NCBI GenBank assembly: GCA_046046915.1
Contig: JBJOIT010000021.1
Location: 1-51,356 of the forward strand
Length of the DNA: 51,356 bases
Origin: JBEEJZ01 sp046046915
GTDB lineage: Bacteria > Pseudomonadota > Gammaproteobacteria > Burkholderiales > Burkholderiaceae_C
Direction: 5' to 3'
The notes under the pieces are model-generated. The model saw only the letters and a program-made list of their open reading frames with translations, was not told the origin of the DNA and made no database searches. Shown one piece after another: positions 17,726-26,158 of the stretch; positions within the stretch are counted from its first letter, which is position 1; every line of letters begins with the position of its first letter. Both the position numbers and the translations under genes were made by a program.

Positions 17726-17748
17726 CCTTATTTGAAAAACGAATAAGG
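17726..17748 (+). promoter_or_regulatory. Inverted-repeat operator candidate upstream of the sbp-cysTWA operon
   Basis: CCTTATT (17726-17732) and AATAAGG (17742-17748) form a perfect 7-bp inverted repeat around TGAAAAACG, about 80-100 bases before the sbp start. Its reverse strand carries ATTCGTTTTTCAAAT, similar to the element at 13568-13584 before the other sbp. The position and palindromic form suit a CysB/Cbl-type LysR site. The protein that binds it is inferred. Confidence 0.5.
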
Positions 17749-17827
17749 AAACAAGAACAAAGTAGTTTGTCCTCTAGCGTCTCTTGGACAGAATCCGGGC
17801 TTTTCATCCATCACCGGAGCCCGTCCC

Positions 17828-18823
17828 ATGAAGAAAATTCTGCGCGCAGCCTTGTCTACCCTCGCCTTTGCCGCTGTGGCAGCATCGGCCCAAACGACGC
17901 TGCTCAATGTGTCGTACGACGTGTCGCGCGAGTTCTACAAGGACTACAACGCGGCATTTGCTGCCCACTACAAGAAGACCACGGGCAAGGACGTCAAGAT
18001 CGATCAGTCGCATGCTGGGTCCAGCGCTCAGGCGCGTGCGGTGGCCGATGGCCTGGAGGCCGATGTGGTGACCATGAACACCACCACCGATGTCGACTTT
18101 CTGGCCGAAAAAGGGGTGGTTGCCAAAGACTGGACCAAACGATTTCCCAACAATGCGGCCCCCACCAGCTCCACCATGTTGTTTTTGGTGCGTAACGGCA
18201 ATCCCAAGGGCATCAAGGACTGGGACGACCTGATCAAGCCCGGCGTGCAAGTGGTGGTGGTCAACCCCAAGACCGGTGGCAATGGCCGCATGGCTTATCT
18301 GGCGGCCTGGGGCTCGGTGCGCAGCAAGGGCGGCACCGATGCGCAGGCGGCTGAGTTTGTGAGCAAGCTCTACAAGAACGTGCCCGTGCTGGCCCGCGGT
18401 GGCCGCGATGCCACGGCTGTGTTTTTGCAGCGCAACATCGGCGATGTGCTGGTGACCTTCGAGTCTGAGGTGGTGTCGGTGGACAACGAGTTTGGCGCCG
18501 GCAAGGTCGATGCGATCCATCCTTCGTCCAGCATCGTGGCCGAGAACCCTGTGGCCATCGTGGATCGCACCGTGGACAAAAAAGGCACGCGCGCCGTGGC
18601 TCAGGCCTACCTGGACTATTTGTACTCTGATGAGGGGCAGGAGATTGCTGCCAAGCACAACATTCGTCCCCGATCGCCCGCCGTGCTGAAGAAGTACGCC
18701 AACGCCTTCAAGCCGATCAAGCTGTTCGCGGTCAATGACTACTTTGGTTCCATGGGCGAAGCACAAAAAGTGCACTTCAACGACGGCGGCCAGTTCGACA
18801 AGCTCTACACCGCAGGCAAATAA
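17828..18823 (+). CDS. sbp: Sulfate ABC transporter periplasmic substrate-binding protein (copy 2, operon copy)
   Basis: A 331-residue exported protein with a signal peptide ending near ASA-QT (residue 21). The anion-site segments LLNVSYDVSREFY, QSHAGSSAQARA, GLEADVVTMNTTTD and NPKTGGNGRMAYLAAW match Sbp/CysP. It is immediately followed by the permease genes (stop codon at 18821-18823, next ATG at 18824), so it is the dedicated binding protein of this transporter. It is clearly similar to copy 1 over the whole length, especially the KNVPVL and YLYSDEGQ segments. The two copies may differ in affinity or in sulfate versus thiosulfate preference. Confidence 0.95.
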   Translation: MKKILRAALSTLAFAAVAASAQTTLLNVSYDVSREFYKDYNAAFAAHYKKTTGKDVKIDQSHAGSSAQARAVADGLEADVVTMNTTTDVDFLAEKGVVAKDWTKRFPNNAAPTSSTMLFLVRNGNPKGIKDWDDLIKPGVQVVVVNPKTGGNGRMAYLAAWGSVRSKGGTDAQAAEFVSKLYKNVPVLARGGRDATAVFLQRNIGDVLVTFESEVVSVDNEFGAGKVDAIHPSSSIVAENPVAIVDRTVDKKGTRAVAQAYLDYLYSDEGQEIAAKHNIRPRSPAVLKKYANAFKPIKLFAVNDYFGSMGEAQKVHFNDGGQFDKLYTAGK

Positions 18824-19654
18824 ATGGCGGCTTCCAAAAAGGTGTTGCCCGGCTTCAATCTGACGCTGGGCTACACGGTGTTTTACCTGTGCCTGGTGGT
18901 GCTGATACCGCTCTCGGCACTGTTGTTCAAGACCTTCACCTTGAGCTGGCCCCAGTTCTGGGAGGCGGTGACAGCGCCACGCGTGATGGCCTCTTACCGC
19001 CTCACCTTTGGCGCGTCGCTGATTGCCGCGTTGGTCAATGTGGTGTTTGGTTTGCTGGTGGCCTGGGTGCTGGTGCGCTATCGCTTTCCGGGCAAAAAAA
19101 TAGTGGATGCCTTGGTGGACCTGCCCTTTGCCCTGCCCACTGCGGTGGCGGGGATCTCGTTGACCGCCTTGCTTGCGGGCAATGGCTGGATCGGGCAATA
19201 CCTGGAGCCCATGGGCATACAGCTGGCCTTCAACCCCAACGGGGTGGTGATTGCGCTCATCTTTATCGGCCTGCCCTTTGTGGTGCGCACGGTGCAGCCG
19301 GTGCTGGAAGACACCGAAAAAGAGCTCGAAGAAGCGGCTATGTGCCTGGGCGCCACGCGCTGGCAGACCTTCTCCAGGGTGATTTTTCCGGCCATTGCGC
19401 CGGCATTGCTGACCGGCTTTGCCATGGCCTTTGCACGGGCGATAGGTGAATATGGCTCGGTGATCTTCATCGCGGGCAACATGCCCATGGTGAGCGAGAT
19501 CACGCCGCTCATCATCATTGGCAAGCTGGAGCAATACGACTACGCAGGGGCCACCGCCGTGGCCACGGTGATGCTGGCGCTTTCGTTTGTGCTTCTACTG
19601 GTCATCAATGCCTTGCAGACCTGGCAACGCAAAAACACGGGGGCACCAGCATGA
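18824..19654 (+). CDS. cysT: Sulfate ABC transporter permease CysT (CysU)
   Basis: A 276-residue inner-membrane permease with six predicted helices. It starts with PGFNLTLGYTVFYL and has the EEAAMCLGATRWQTF segment, the EAA loop that couples to the ATPase. The FALPTAVAGISLTAL stretch is characteristic of CysT. It follows sbp without spacing and overlaps cysW by four bases (ATGA at 19651), which indicates translational coupling. With CysW it forms the channel for sulfate/thiosulfate import. Confidence 0.95.
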   Translation: MAASKKVLPGFNLTLGYTVFYLCLVVLIPLSALLFKTFTLSWPQFWEAVTAPRVMASYRLTFGASLIAALVNVVFGLLVAWVLVRYRFPGKKIVDALVDLPFALPTAVAGISLTALLAGNGWIGQYLEPMGIQLAFNPNGVVIALIFIGLPFVVRTVQPVLEDTEKELEEAAMCLGATRWQTFSRVIFPAIAPALLTGFAMAFARAIGEYGSVIFIAGNMPMVSEITPLIIIGKLEQYDYAGATAVATVMLALSFVLLLVINALQTWQRKNTGAPA

Positions 19655-20532
19655 AGACGACCGAAGCACGCTGGGTGCGTTACACCCTCACGGGGGTCGC
19701 CTTGGCCTTTATGTTTTTGTTTTTGGTGTTGCCGCTGGCTGCGGTGTTTACCGAAGGTCTGCGCAAGGGCCTGGGGGCTTATTGGGAGGCCCTGCAGGAG
19801 CCCGATGCCTGGTCTGCGATACGCCTGACGCTCATCACCGCCGCGGTAGCCGTGCCATTGAACCTGGTGTTTGGCGTGGCGGCGGCCTGGGCGATTGCCA
19901 AGTACGAGTTTCGAGGCAAATCGTTTTTGACCACGCTGGTGGATTTGCCGTTTTCAGTGTCGCCAGTGGTGGCGGGCCTGATCTATGTGCTGGTCTTTGG
20001 TGCCCAGGGCTGGTTGGGCCCCTGGCTGATGGCACACGACATCAAGGTCGTCTTTGCCGTGCCGGGCATTATTTTGGCCACCATTTTTGTGACTTTCCCG
20101 TTTATTGCGCGGGAGCTGATTCCGCTGATGCAGTCGCAGGGCAATGATGAGGAACAGGCCGCCATTGTTCTGGGCGCTACCGGCTGGCAAACCTTCTGGC
20201 GTGTGACCCTGCCCAACATCAAATGGGGCCTGATTTACGGCGTGATTCTTTGCAATGCACGAGCCATGGGCGAGTTTGGCGCCGTGTCGGTGGTGTCGGG
20301 CCACATCCGTGGTCAGACCAACACCATGCCCTTGCACGTCGAGATTTTGTACAACGAATACCAGTCGGTTGCCGCCTTTGCGGTGGCCTCGCTGCTGGCC
20401 TTGCTGGCCCTGGTCACCCTGGTGATCAAGAGCTGGGTCGAATGGCTGCACGAGCGCGATATGCGTGCCATTGCCGATCTGCCACCTGAGCGGCCTGCGG
20501 CAGCTCCCCTAGTTTTGAAGGATGCCCCATGA
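19651..20532 (+). CDS. cysW: Sulfate ABC transporter permease CysW
   Basis: A 293-residue inner-membrane permease and partner of CysT. Visible family features are the N-terminal hydrophobic block with LVLPLAAVFTEGLRKG, the DLPFSVSPVVAGLIYVL segment, and the coupling loop DEEQAAIVLGATGWQTFWRV. The NARAMGEFGAVSVVSGHIRGQTNTMPLHVE stretch (in part) is strongly conserved in CysW. It overlaps cysT by 4 bases and cysA by 4 bases, so the operon is tightly coupled. Confidence 0.95.
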   Translation: MKTTEARWVRYTLTGVALAFMFLFLVLPLAAVFTEGLRKGLGAYWEALQEPDAWSAIRLTLITAAVAVPLNLVFGVAAAWAIAKYEFRGKSFLTTLVDLPFSVSPVVAGLIYVLVFGAQGWLGPWLMAHDIKVVFAVPGIILATIFVTFPFIARELIPLMQSQGNDEEQAAIVLGATGWQTFWRVTLPNIKWGLIYGVILCNARAMGEFGAVSVVSGHIRGQTNTMPLHVEILYNEYQSVAAFAVASLLALLALVTLVIKSWVEWLHERDMRAIADLPPERPAAAPLVLKDAP

Positions 20533-21638
20533 GCATAGAAATCCAGCAGGTCTCCAAGCACTTTGGAACCTTCCATGCCCTGCGTGATGTGAATTTGCAC
20601 ATCGAGTCGGGTGAATTGGTGGCCCTGTTGGGGCCGTCGGGTTGTGGCAAGACCACCTTGCTGCGCATCATTGCTGGCCTCGAGACAGCGGATGCCGGCA
20701 GCATTTTGTTCAGCGGGGAAGACACCACCGATGTGCATGTGCGCGACCGCCAGGTGGGCTTTGTGTTTCAGCACTATGCGCTGTTTCGCCACATGACCGT
20801 GTTCGAAAACGTAGCCTTTGGCCTGCGTGTTCGTCCGCGCAGCACGCGCCCTAGCGAGGCACAGATCAAGCAGAAAGTGCATGATTTGCTGAGTCTGGTG
20901 CAACTGGACTGGCTGGCCGACCGTTATCCCTCGCAGCTGTCGGGCGGCCAGCGCCAGCGCATTGCCCTGGCCCGTGCCCTGGCAGTAGAGCCCAAGGTGC
21001 TGCTGCTGGACGAGCCCTTCGGTGCCCTCGATGCCAAAGTCCGCAAGGAGCTGCGCCGCTGGCTGCGCCGCCTGCACGACGAGTTGCATGTCACCAGCAT
21101 CTTCGTGACCCACGACCAGGAAGAAGCGCTGGAAGTGGCCGATCGGGTGGTGCTGATGAACCAGGGCCAGGTCGAGCAAATCGGTACACCGCAAGACGTG
21201 TGGGACCATCCCGCCAGTCCATTTGTGTACGGCTTTCTGGGCGACGTGAACTTGTTTCATGGCCGTGCCCACGAGGGGCAACTGCATCTGGGTGATGTGG
21301 CGCTGGATGCGCCCGAACATGCGCAAGCCCAGCACGCCCAGGCCTTTGCCTATGTGCGACCGCATGATCTGCAGGTTCAGCGTTACACACCCGGCGCCGT
21401 GGGCATCGTGGCGCATCTGCAGCGTGCCATCGTGGTGGGGCCAGTAGCACGCCTAGAGCTGTTGCCCATCGACCTGGAGGAGCCCAGCGGCCACGACCCG
21501 CTCATCGAGGCACAGATCCCGGCGGAGCTTTTTCGTAGTCTGGGATTGCGGGAGGGGGAAAAGCTGGTGGTGTCGCCGCAAAAGGCGCGCGTGTTTCTGC
21601 AGCCTCAGTCCGCGGGCGTGGCCACAGCTGGGGTTTGA
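20529..21638 (+). CDS. cysA: Sulfate/thiosulfate import ATP-binding protein
   Basis: A 369-residue ABC ATPase. Walker A is GPSGCGKTT (about residues 35-43), the Q-loop is in VFQHYALF, the signature is LSGGQRQR, and Walker B is LLLDEPFGALD, followed by the H-loop VTHDQEEA. The C-terminal third is the regulatory TOBE-like domain with the PHDLQVQR element typical of CysA. It powers the CysTW channel. The start ATG at 20529 overlaps the cysW stop. The last 34 bases overlap the convergent lipocalin gene, leaving no room for a separate terminator. Confidence 0.95.
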   Translation: MSIEIQQVSKHFGTFHALRDVNLHIESGELVALLGPSGCGKTTLLRIIAGLETADAGSILFSGEDTTDVHVRDRQVGFVFQHYALFRHMTVFENVAFGLRVRPRSTRPSEAQIKQKVHDLLSLVQLDWLADRYPSQLSGGQRQRIALARALAVEPKVLLLDEPFGALDAKVRKELRRWLRRLHDELHVTSIFVTHDQEEALEVADRVVLMNQGQVEQIGTPQDVWDHPASPFVYGFLGDVNLFHGRAHEGQLHLGDVALDAPEHAQAQHAQAFAYVRPHDLQVQRYTPGAVGIVAHLQRAIVVGPVARLELLPIDLEEPSGHDPLIEAQIPAELFRSLGLREGEKLVVSPQKARVFLQPQSAGVATAGV

Positions 21639-22162
21639 AGGGTGCGCTCCAGCTTGTGAACGTCAAAGCCCTTGCCTGACAAACGTGCGAGCAGGGCGGC
21701 ATACGCCTGCGGCTCGACCTGTGGTGTTCGGGACAGCACCCACAGGTACTCACGTTGGGGCTCGCCCACGGCAGCCAGCTGGTACTTGTCGTCCAGGTCG
21801 ATCACCCAATAGTTGCCCCATACCGCCGGCAGGAAGGACAGCCATGCCGGCGCAAAGCGCACCTCCAGCTTGGGCGACGTGGCCTGGCCAATTTGCCGAG
21901 CCGCGCCGATGGCCTCGCTCAAGTCGCCGCTGTCGGTGCGGCAGCGGTTAATCACCTGCACCCGGCCGTCTGGCTGCAGGCTGTATTGGGCAGATGTGTC
22001 GCGAACGCATTTCTTCTGAAACCAGTTGGGCAGCTTCGCAATCTCGTACCAGGTGCCCATGTAGCGGGGCACGTTCAGCGCGGGGATGGTCGTGAGCTCC
22101 TCCTTGGCGGCGGCCTGTAAGGCACAAATGCAAAGCAGCAGGGCAATCAGTCTGGAGGGCAT
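21605..22162 (-). CDS. Lipocalin family protein (Blc-like)
   Basis: A 185-residue exported lipocalin. The hydrophobic signal at residues 1-19 is followed by the lipocalin motif GTW (G36-W38) in YMGTWYEIAKLPNWFQ, then an eight-strand barrel pattern. The C-terminal YLWVLSRTP segment is typical of Blc/apolipoprotein-D-like proteins. E. coli Blc is an outer-membrane lipoprotein binding lysophospholipids; here the signal has cysteines at 11 and 13 but no proper lipobox, so a soluble periplasmic form is more likely. It converges on cysA with a 34-base overlap. Its start is 182 bases from the divergent cyclase. Confidence 0.88.
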   Translation of the reverse strand: MPSRLIALLLCICALQAAAKEELTTIPALNVPRYMGTWYEIAKLPNWFQKKCVRDTSAQYSLQPDGRVQVINRCRTDSGDLSEAIGAARQIGQATSPKLEVRFAPAWLSFLPAVWGNYWVIDLDDKYQLAAVGEPQREYLWVLSRTPQVEPQAYAALLARLSGKGFDVHKLERTLQTPAVATPAD

Positions 22163-22343
22163 GGGATTTTTTGGACGGTTGAGTGGGCACGGCTGGTAGC
22201 CTATCAGGTGCAAGCCCGCACAGACCTGGTCCTTCGCAACAGGTAATAACATCGGGGCACCTGCCGCTTTATGTACACATATTTCCTCATCTGTCGGATG
22301 CCTATTAAGTCCCGTGACGCAACGGCCTTTTACAGCGTACCCC

Positions 22344-23915
22344 ATGATGTTTAAAGGCATCCGTTTCAAGATCGTCATTGGCTTGGCGCTGCTGATGGTT
22401 TTGCTGCTATCGGGCTCCTTCATGGGCCTGTCCTGGCATCTGAACCGCAGTTACACGCAGCTGGAGCACGAGGCCTCAGCGCAGGATTTCAAGCGCCTGC
22501 TCACATCCATCGACGCCCGTTTGCGTCAGATCGAAAAACTTCGCATGGAGTGGTCCAACTGGACGGCGATGGCAGACTATGTCGCTGCGCCTACGTCCGA
22601 GTTTGCGGCGAGTGAGCTCAGTGGCGAGTCCCTGAGTCAGTCGGGTTTTGCCGGCTTGGGCGTGCTGGCACTGGATGGTCAACCCATTCACGACGTCTCC
22701 ACACCCGGCGCTCCTGAGATGGCGGCTCTCTTCAAGAGCGATTACGGCCCCATGCTTTCGCGCTTGCCCGCCGCCGGAGAACCCGCTTGCGGGCTTGTTT
22801 TTTGGAATGGGCAGCGCTGGGTGGTGTGTCGCCTGGGCATCTACCAAAGCTCGGGCCAAGGCCAAGCCAGCGGCATTTTGGTCACGGTGGAGCGTTTGTC
22901 GGCAGAAATGCTGCAAGAGATCAAAGCCCAGACCGGACTGAGCTTTGTCCTGCGGCCCGAACAGCTGAGCCCTTCGCCATCCGTGGCGGATGCTCCGAAA
23001 TTGACCTCGTCGCTGGGCTCGGCCGAGGTGGTGTATGACATTCAAAGAAACCTGATGCGGCTGAGTTGGCCTGTGCAGGACATGGCCAAAAAGAACGCAG
23101 GCTACATCGAGATGGAATGGCCCCGGCGGCTGTCCAGCCAGGCGCGTGACGATTTGGTTTCGGTGCGCTGGCAGCTGATCGTGTTTTTTACGGTGATGGC
23201 CCTGGGTTTTCTATTCATCCTGGACCGTCTGGTCATCCGCAGGCTGGTGGGTTTTGGCGTGCAACTCCGGGAGATCAACCAGGCCAGCAACTGGCAAAAG
23301 CAGATCGAGGTGGATGGTGATGACGAGATCACCACGTTGGCCAACGACACCAATCAGGTGCTGCGCATCGTCAGTCAGCAGCTCGACAACCTGAACTTTC
23401 TGGCCGAAACCGATGTCCTGACCGATTTGCCCAATCGTCGCAAGTTTGAACGGGTCTTGCAGCACGCTCTGCATATGTCTGCGCGCAACCAGCGTCCACT
23501 TTGCCTGATCTTGCTGGATGTGGATCATTTCAAGGCTTACAACGACCACTACGGTCATACCTTGGGAGATGCCGCCTTGCAAGTGGTGGCGGCCTGCCTC
23601 AAGGAGCACGCCAACCGGCCCGGTGACTTGCCAGCGCGCATTGGTGGAGAAGAATTTGCCGTGGTACTTGAAGATACCGACCTGTCTGGCGCCGCGCATT
23701 GGGCCAAAAAGACCCAGAACGCATTGGCGGACCGTGCCGTTGCACATGCCCTGAGCACTTCCAGTGACTTCTTGGCCTTCAGCGCTGGTTTGGTGGCAGC
23801 CCAGCCCGGCGACACCTTGGCCACTCTCTACAGCAGGGCCGACCAGGTGCTCTACCGTGCCAAGCGCCTGGGGCGAAACCGTATCGAAGTCGACGGTCTG
23901 GTGACCTCGGCTTGA
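22344..23915 (+). CDS. Diguanylate cyclase with periplasmic CHASE4-type sensor
   Basis: A 523-residue membrane protein. The first helix lies at about residues 8-30. A periplasmic CHASE4-like region starts near the LRMEWSNWTAMADYV motif, and a second helix lies near 275-300. A HAMP-like linker (with the WQKQIEVDGDDEITTL stretch) leads to a GGDEF domain. The active motif is GGEEF at residues 434-438, and an allosteric I-site RPGD sits five residues before it (425-428). The enzyme should be active and subject to c-di-GMP product inhibition. The start is uncertain: ATG at 22344 or 22347, or GTG at 22314, none with a good ribosome site. The ligand is unknown. Confidence 0.9.
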   Translation: MMFKGIRFKIVIGLALLMVLLLSGSFMGLSWHLNRSYTQLEHEASAQDFKRLLTSIDARLRQIEKLRMEWSNWTAMADYVAAPTSEFAASELSGESLSQSGFAGLGVLALDGQPIHDVSTPGAPEMAALFKSDYGPMLSRLPAAGEPACGLVFWNGQRWVVCRLGIYQSSGQGQASGILVTVERLSAEMLQEIKAQTGLSFVLRPEQLSPSPSVADAPKLTSSLGSAEVVYDIQRNLMRLSWPVQDMAKKNAGYIEMEWPRRLSSQARDDLVSVRWQLIVFFTVMALGFLFILDRLVIRRLVGFGVQLREINQASNWQKQIEVDGDDEITTLANDTNQVLRIVSQQLDNLNFLAETDVLTDLPNRRKFERVLQHALHMSARNQRPLCLILLDVDHFKAYNDHYGHTLGDAALQVVAACLKEHANRPGDLPARIGGEEFAVVLEDTDLSGAAHWAKKTQNALADRAVAHALSTSSDFLAFSAGLVAAQPGDTLATLYSRADQVLYRAKRLGRNRIEVDGLVTSA

Positions 23916-24047
23916 CACATTCATCAGGCTAGGCTTCAGGCAATACCGGACATAAGGTCAGGAATTTTCTGCTTTTTTCGATAGGTCTGGCGCTGTAAGG
24001 TCCAGACTTCTTTTTTCTCTACCAGCAACCAGACTGCATCACACACC

Positions 24048-24803
24048 ATGGAATTTCTACTCGACCCCAACCTCTGGATTGCTTTTGCCATGCTCACCGC
24101 GCTGGAGATTGTGCTGGGCATCGACAACATCATTTTCATTTCCATTCTGGTGGGCCGTTTGCCGGTGCACCTGCGCGACAAGGCCCGTCGCATGGGCCTG
24201 GCGTTTGCCATGCTGTCGCGCCTGCTCTTGCTGTTTACCCTGAGCTGGGTGATGGGCCTCACGGTCGATTTGTTCAGCGTGATGGGCCAGGGCTTCAGCG
24301 GTCGAGACCTGGTCTTGCTGGGCGGCGGCTTGTTCCTGCTCTACAAGGCCTCGCACGAAATTTTTGTGGAGGTGGAAGCCCGCGAGCAGCATGCACCGGC
24401 GCAGCCTGATTCGGCAGCTGTTCAGGCGGCCGGGCGCAAAGCCTTCGTGGCCGTTATTGGCCAGATTGCCGTGATCGACATCGTGTTTTCCCTTGATTCC
24501 GTGATCACGGCCGTGGGCATGGTCGATCAAATCGGCGTGATGATCGCTGCAGTGGTTGCCTCGGTGGGGGTGATGCTGGTGGCGGCCAAGCCCATCGGCG
24601 AGTTTGTGGATCGCCACCCCTCGGTCAAGGTGCTGGCGCTGGCCTTTTTGGTGATGGTGGGCATGGCACTTACCGCCGAAGCCTTTGACCAGCATGTGCC
24701 CAAGGGCTACATCTACGCTGCCATGGCGTTTTCACTTGGGGTGGAGGCCTTGAACATCCGCGCCCGCAGCAAGCGCCAGAAGCTGGCCTCCTCCGGGTCC
24801 TGA
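24048..24803 (+). CDS. TerC-family integral membrane protein
   Basis: A 251-residue protein with about seven helices. Acidic residues characteristic of TerC lie within helices: EIVLGIDNIIF near residues 20-30 and IDIVFSLDSVITAVG near 145-158. No CBS or CorC domain follows, so this is the short YgdQ/YoaE-core type. TerC proteins are implicated in metal (manganese) export and tellurite resistance, and can co-operate with the secretion machinery for metalating exported proteins. The 132-base upstream region was checked for a yybP-ykoY manganese riboswitch, and I do not see one. Single-gene transcript; converges on a cytochrome b gene. Confidence 0.9.
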   Translation: MEFLLDPNLWIAFAMLTALEIVLGIDNIIFISILVGRLPVHLRDKARRMGLAFAMLSRLLLLFTLSWVMGLTVDLFSVMGQGFSGRDLVLLGGGLFLLYKASHEIFVEVEAREQHAPAQPDSAAVQAAGRKAFVAVIGQIAVIDIVFSLDSVITAVGMVDQIGVMIAAVVASVGVMLVAAKPIGEFVDRHPSVKVLALAFLVMVGMALTAEAFDQHVPKGYIYAAMAFSLGVEALNIRARSKRQKLASSGS

Positions 24804-24810
24804 AACGGGG

Positions 24811-24824
24811 GCCCTTGTCAGGGC
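24811..24824. terminator. Short hairpin between convergent terC and cytochrome b genes
   Basis: GCCCT (24811-24815) and AGGGC (24820-24824) form a perfect 5-bp stem with a four-base loop, lying exactly between the terC stop and the stop codon of the convergent cytochrome b gene. No T tract is present on either side, so it would be at best a weak bidirectional 3'-end structure. Confidence 0.3.
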
Positions 24825-25586
24825 TCAGTCCTCATCGTCGTCTTGGACTGAGCCCAAGGTGCTCAGGGCCTGGGCCGAGATCAGTCCTTTGGGCGACTGC
24901 TGCCACTGCCAGGCGCCAAAGGCCAGCACCGCCAGCAGCAAGAGGGCGGCCAGCCAGGCTCGGTTGTTTTGTACCAGGTTGGGGCCTGGACCGTCGGCCC
25001 GACCGGTGAGCATGGGTTGGGCCTGGTTTTTCCCGCGCAGCAAGCTCAAGACGGTGATCAAGGCCAGGTGGGACAGCACCACCATCAAAAAGGCGTTGCC
25101 AAAGAACTCATGCAGTTCTTCCAGCCATTCGCCGCCCAAGACATCGCCCCAGTCGTTGTAAGTGCCATAGCCGCTTAGTGTGAGAGGCAGCACCAACACG
25201 AGCAGCGTGACCACGACCAGTGCCATCAGCAGGTTTTGGCCCTGACGCCAGTTCACGCCTGTGAGCGGAGGGCTTTGTGTGAGCGACTTCAGCCAGACGG
25301 GCAAGCCGGCCAGTTTGCGCCACATGGCCCCCAGGCCCGCCTGACGCGGACCCATCACGCCATAAAGCAGCCTGAATACCAGCAAACCGGCCATGGTGTA
25401 GCCCAGGGTGACGTGCAGCGCCCGCCAGTGTTCGCCTTCAGCTGTGAGGTAGGCGCCCACAAAACTCAGGGCAAACAGCCAGTGAAACATGCGAGTGGGG
25501 GCGTCGATCACGAGGCGGCCGGGCTTGGGGGAGGCCGGCGTACGTGTGGCTGCAGTGGTGGTGTTCATAGAGGGGGAGGCTTGCAT
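24825..25586 (-). CDS. Cytochrome b561-type membrane protein of the SHP/DHC cluster
   Basis: A 253-residue membrane cytochrome b of the nickel-hydrogenase/b561 superfamily. It has helices at about residues 37-55, 65-85, 125-145, 170-190 and 222-240. Candidate haem histidines are in the TRMFHWLFAL, ALHVTLGY, LHEFFG and LSHLALI segments. Such proteins pass electrons from the quinone pool or another donor to soluble c-type cytochromes. The start at 25586 is supported by AAAGGAG 7 bases upstream on the minus strand; the frame remains open further upstream inside the diheme gene. It is the last gene of a three-cytochrome operon; 13 bases separate it from the diheme cytochrome. The acidic C-terminal tail ends DDDED. 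Confidence 0.87.
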   Translation of the reverse strand: MQASPSMNTTTAATRTPASPKPGRLVIDAPTRMFHWLFALSFVGAYLTAEGEHWRALHVTLGYTMAGLLVFRLLYGVMGPRQAGLGAMWRKLAGLPVWLKSLTQSPPLTGVNWRQGQNLLMALVVVTLLVLVLPLTLSGYGTYNDWGDVLGGEWLEELHEFFGNAFLMVVLSHLALITVLSLLRGKNQAQPMLTGRADGPGPNLVQNNRAWLAALLLLAVLAFGAWQWQQSPKGLISAQALSTLGSVQDDDED

Positions 25587-25599
25587 GGAGGTGCTCCTT

Positions 25600-26106
25600 T
25601 CAGTCATGCCAGTTGCGGCGCATCCGGGCATCCAGTCCGGCCGGGAAGCGGAGGTGGTCATCATCAAACTCGCCTTGGTCGGCGCCCGTGTGGCAGGCCG
25701 CACAGTTGGCGGCACTCTTCACACTGGGCAGCTTCCACACCGCCGGATCGATCTTGCGGTGCTTGCGCTCAAACCAGACCGAGTGGGTGATACGGTCTTG
25801 TGGAGGTTCTTCGTTCACACGCCGGTAGGTGCCCGCGTGTGATTGCAGCCAGGTGCTGAGTTGCTGAACGGTCGCGGCATCCAGCGAGGCATCGGTGCCG
25901 TAGTGCTTGTCCAGTCCGGCCATCATGCGCTGCCACGATTTGGCCGGCAGCATGCCCGGGGGGTAGGCGGTGTGGCAGGCAGCACATTCCTGCGTGTATG
26001 CCGGGGGAACCTGACGCGGCATCATCGGGCCGCTGTCGGCCTGAGCGCCGTGCAGGCTGAGCACCATCAGCAGGGCGGCCAGTGGCATAAGAGATTTGCG
26101 AGTCAT
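25600..26106 (-). CDS. Diheme cytochrome c (DHC family)
   Basis: A 168-residue periplasmic cytochrome. The signal peptide (residues 1-23) ends near AQA. The first haem site is CAACH (C41, C44, H45) after YTQE; the second is CAACH (C135, C138, H139) near the C-terminus. This spacing and the overall length match the DHC family, known in Rhodobacter and Shewanella as electron donor to the haem protein SHP. Here the SHP gene is directly upstream (53 bases) and a cytochrome b directly downstream, the typical partner set. The start at 26106 (MTRKSL) has GAGGA upstream, and another ATG lies seven codons earlier. Confidence 0.9.
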   Translation of the reverse strand: MTRKSLMPLAALLMVLSLHGAQADSGPMMPRQVPPAYTQECAACHTAYPPGMLPAKSWQRMMAGLDKHYGTDASLDAATVQQLSTWLQSHAGTYRRVNEEPPQDRITHSVWFERKHRKIDPAVWKLPSVKSAANCAACHTGADQGEFDDDHLRFPAGLDARMRRNWHD

Positions 26107-26158
26107 GGTGGGTTCCTCGTCGGTCATGGATGCAGCATTGGAGGCGGTGGTAAGCGGT

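Noticed and set aside
17804..19534. Minus-strand open frame of 576 codons over sbp and cysT
   Set aside because: Spans two well-supported plus-strand genes and reads as His/Gly/Arg-rich noise.
23916..24047. Possible yybP-ykoY manganese riboswitch before terC
   Set aside because: The leader is only 132 bases and the conserved core sequences of that riboswitch are not visible; only a short GGTCTGG/CCAGAC-like pairing is seen.
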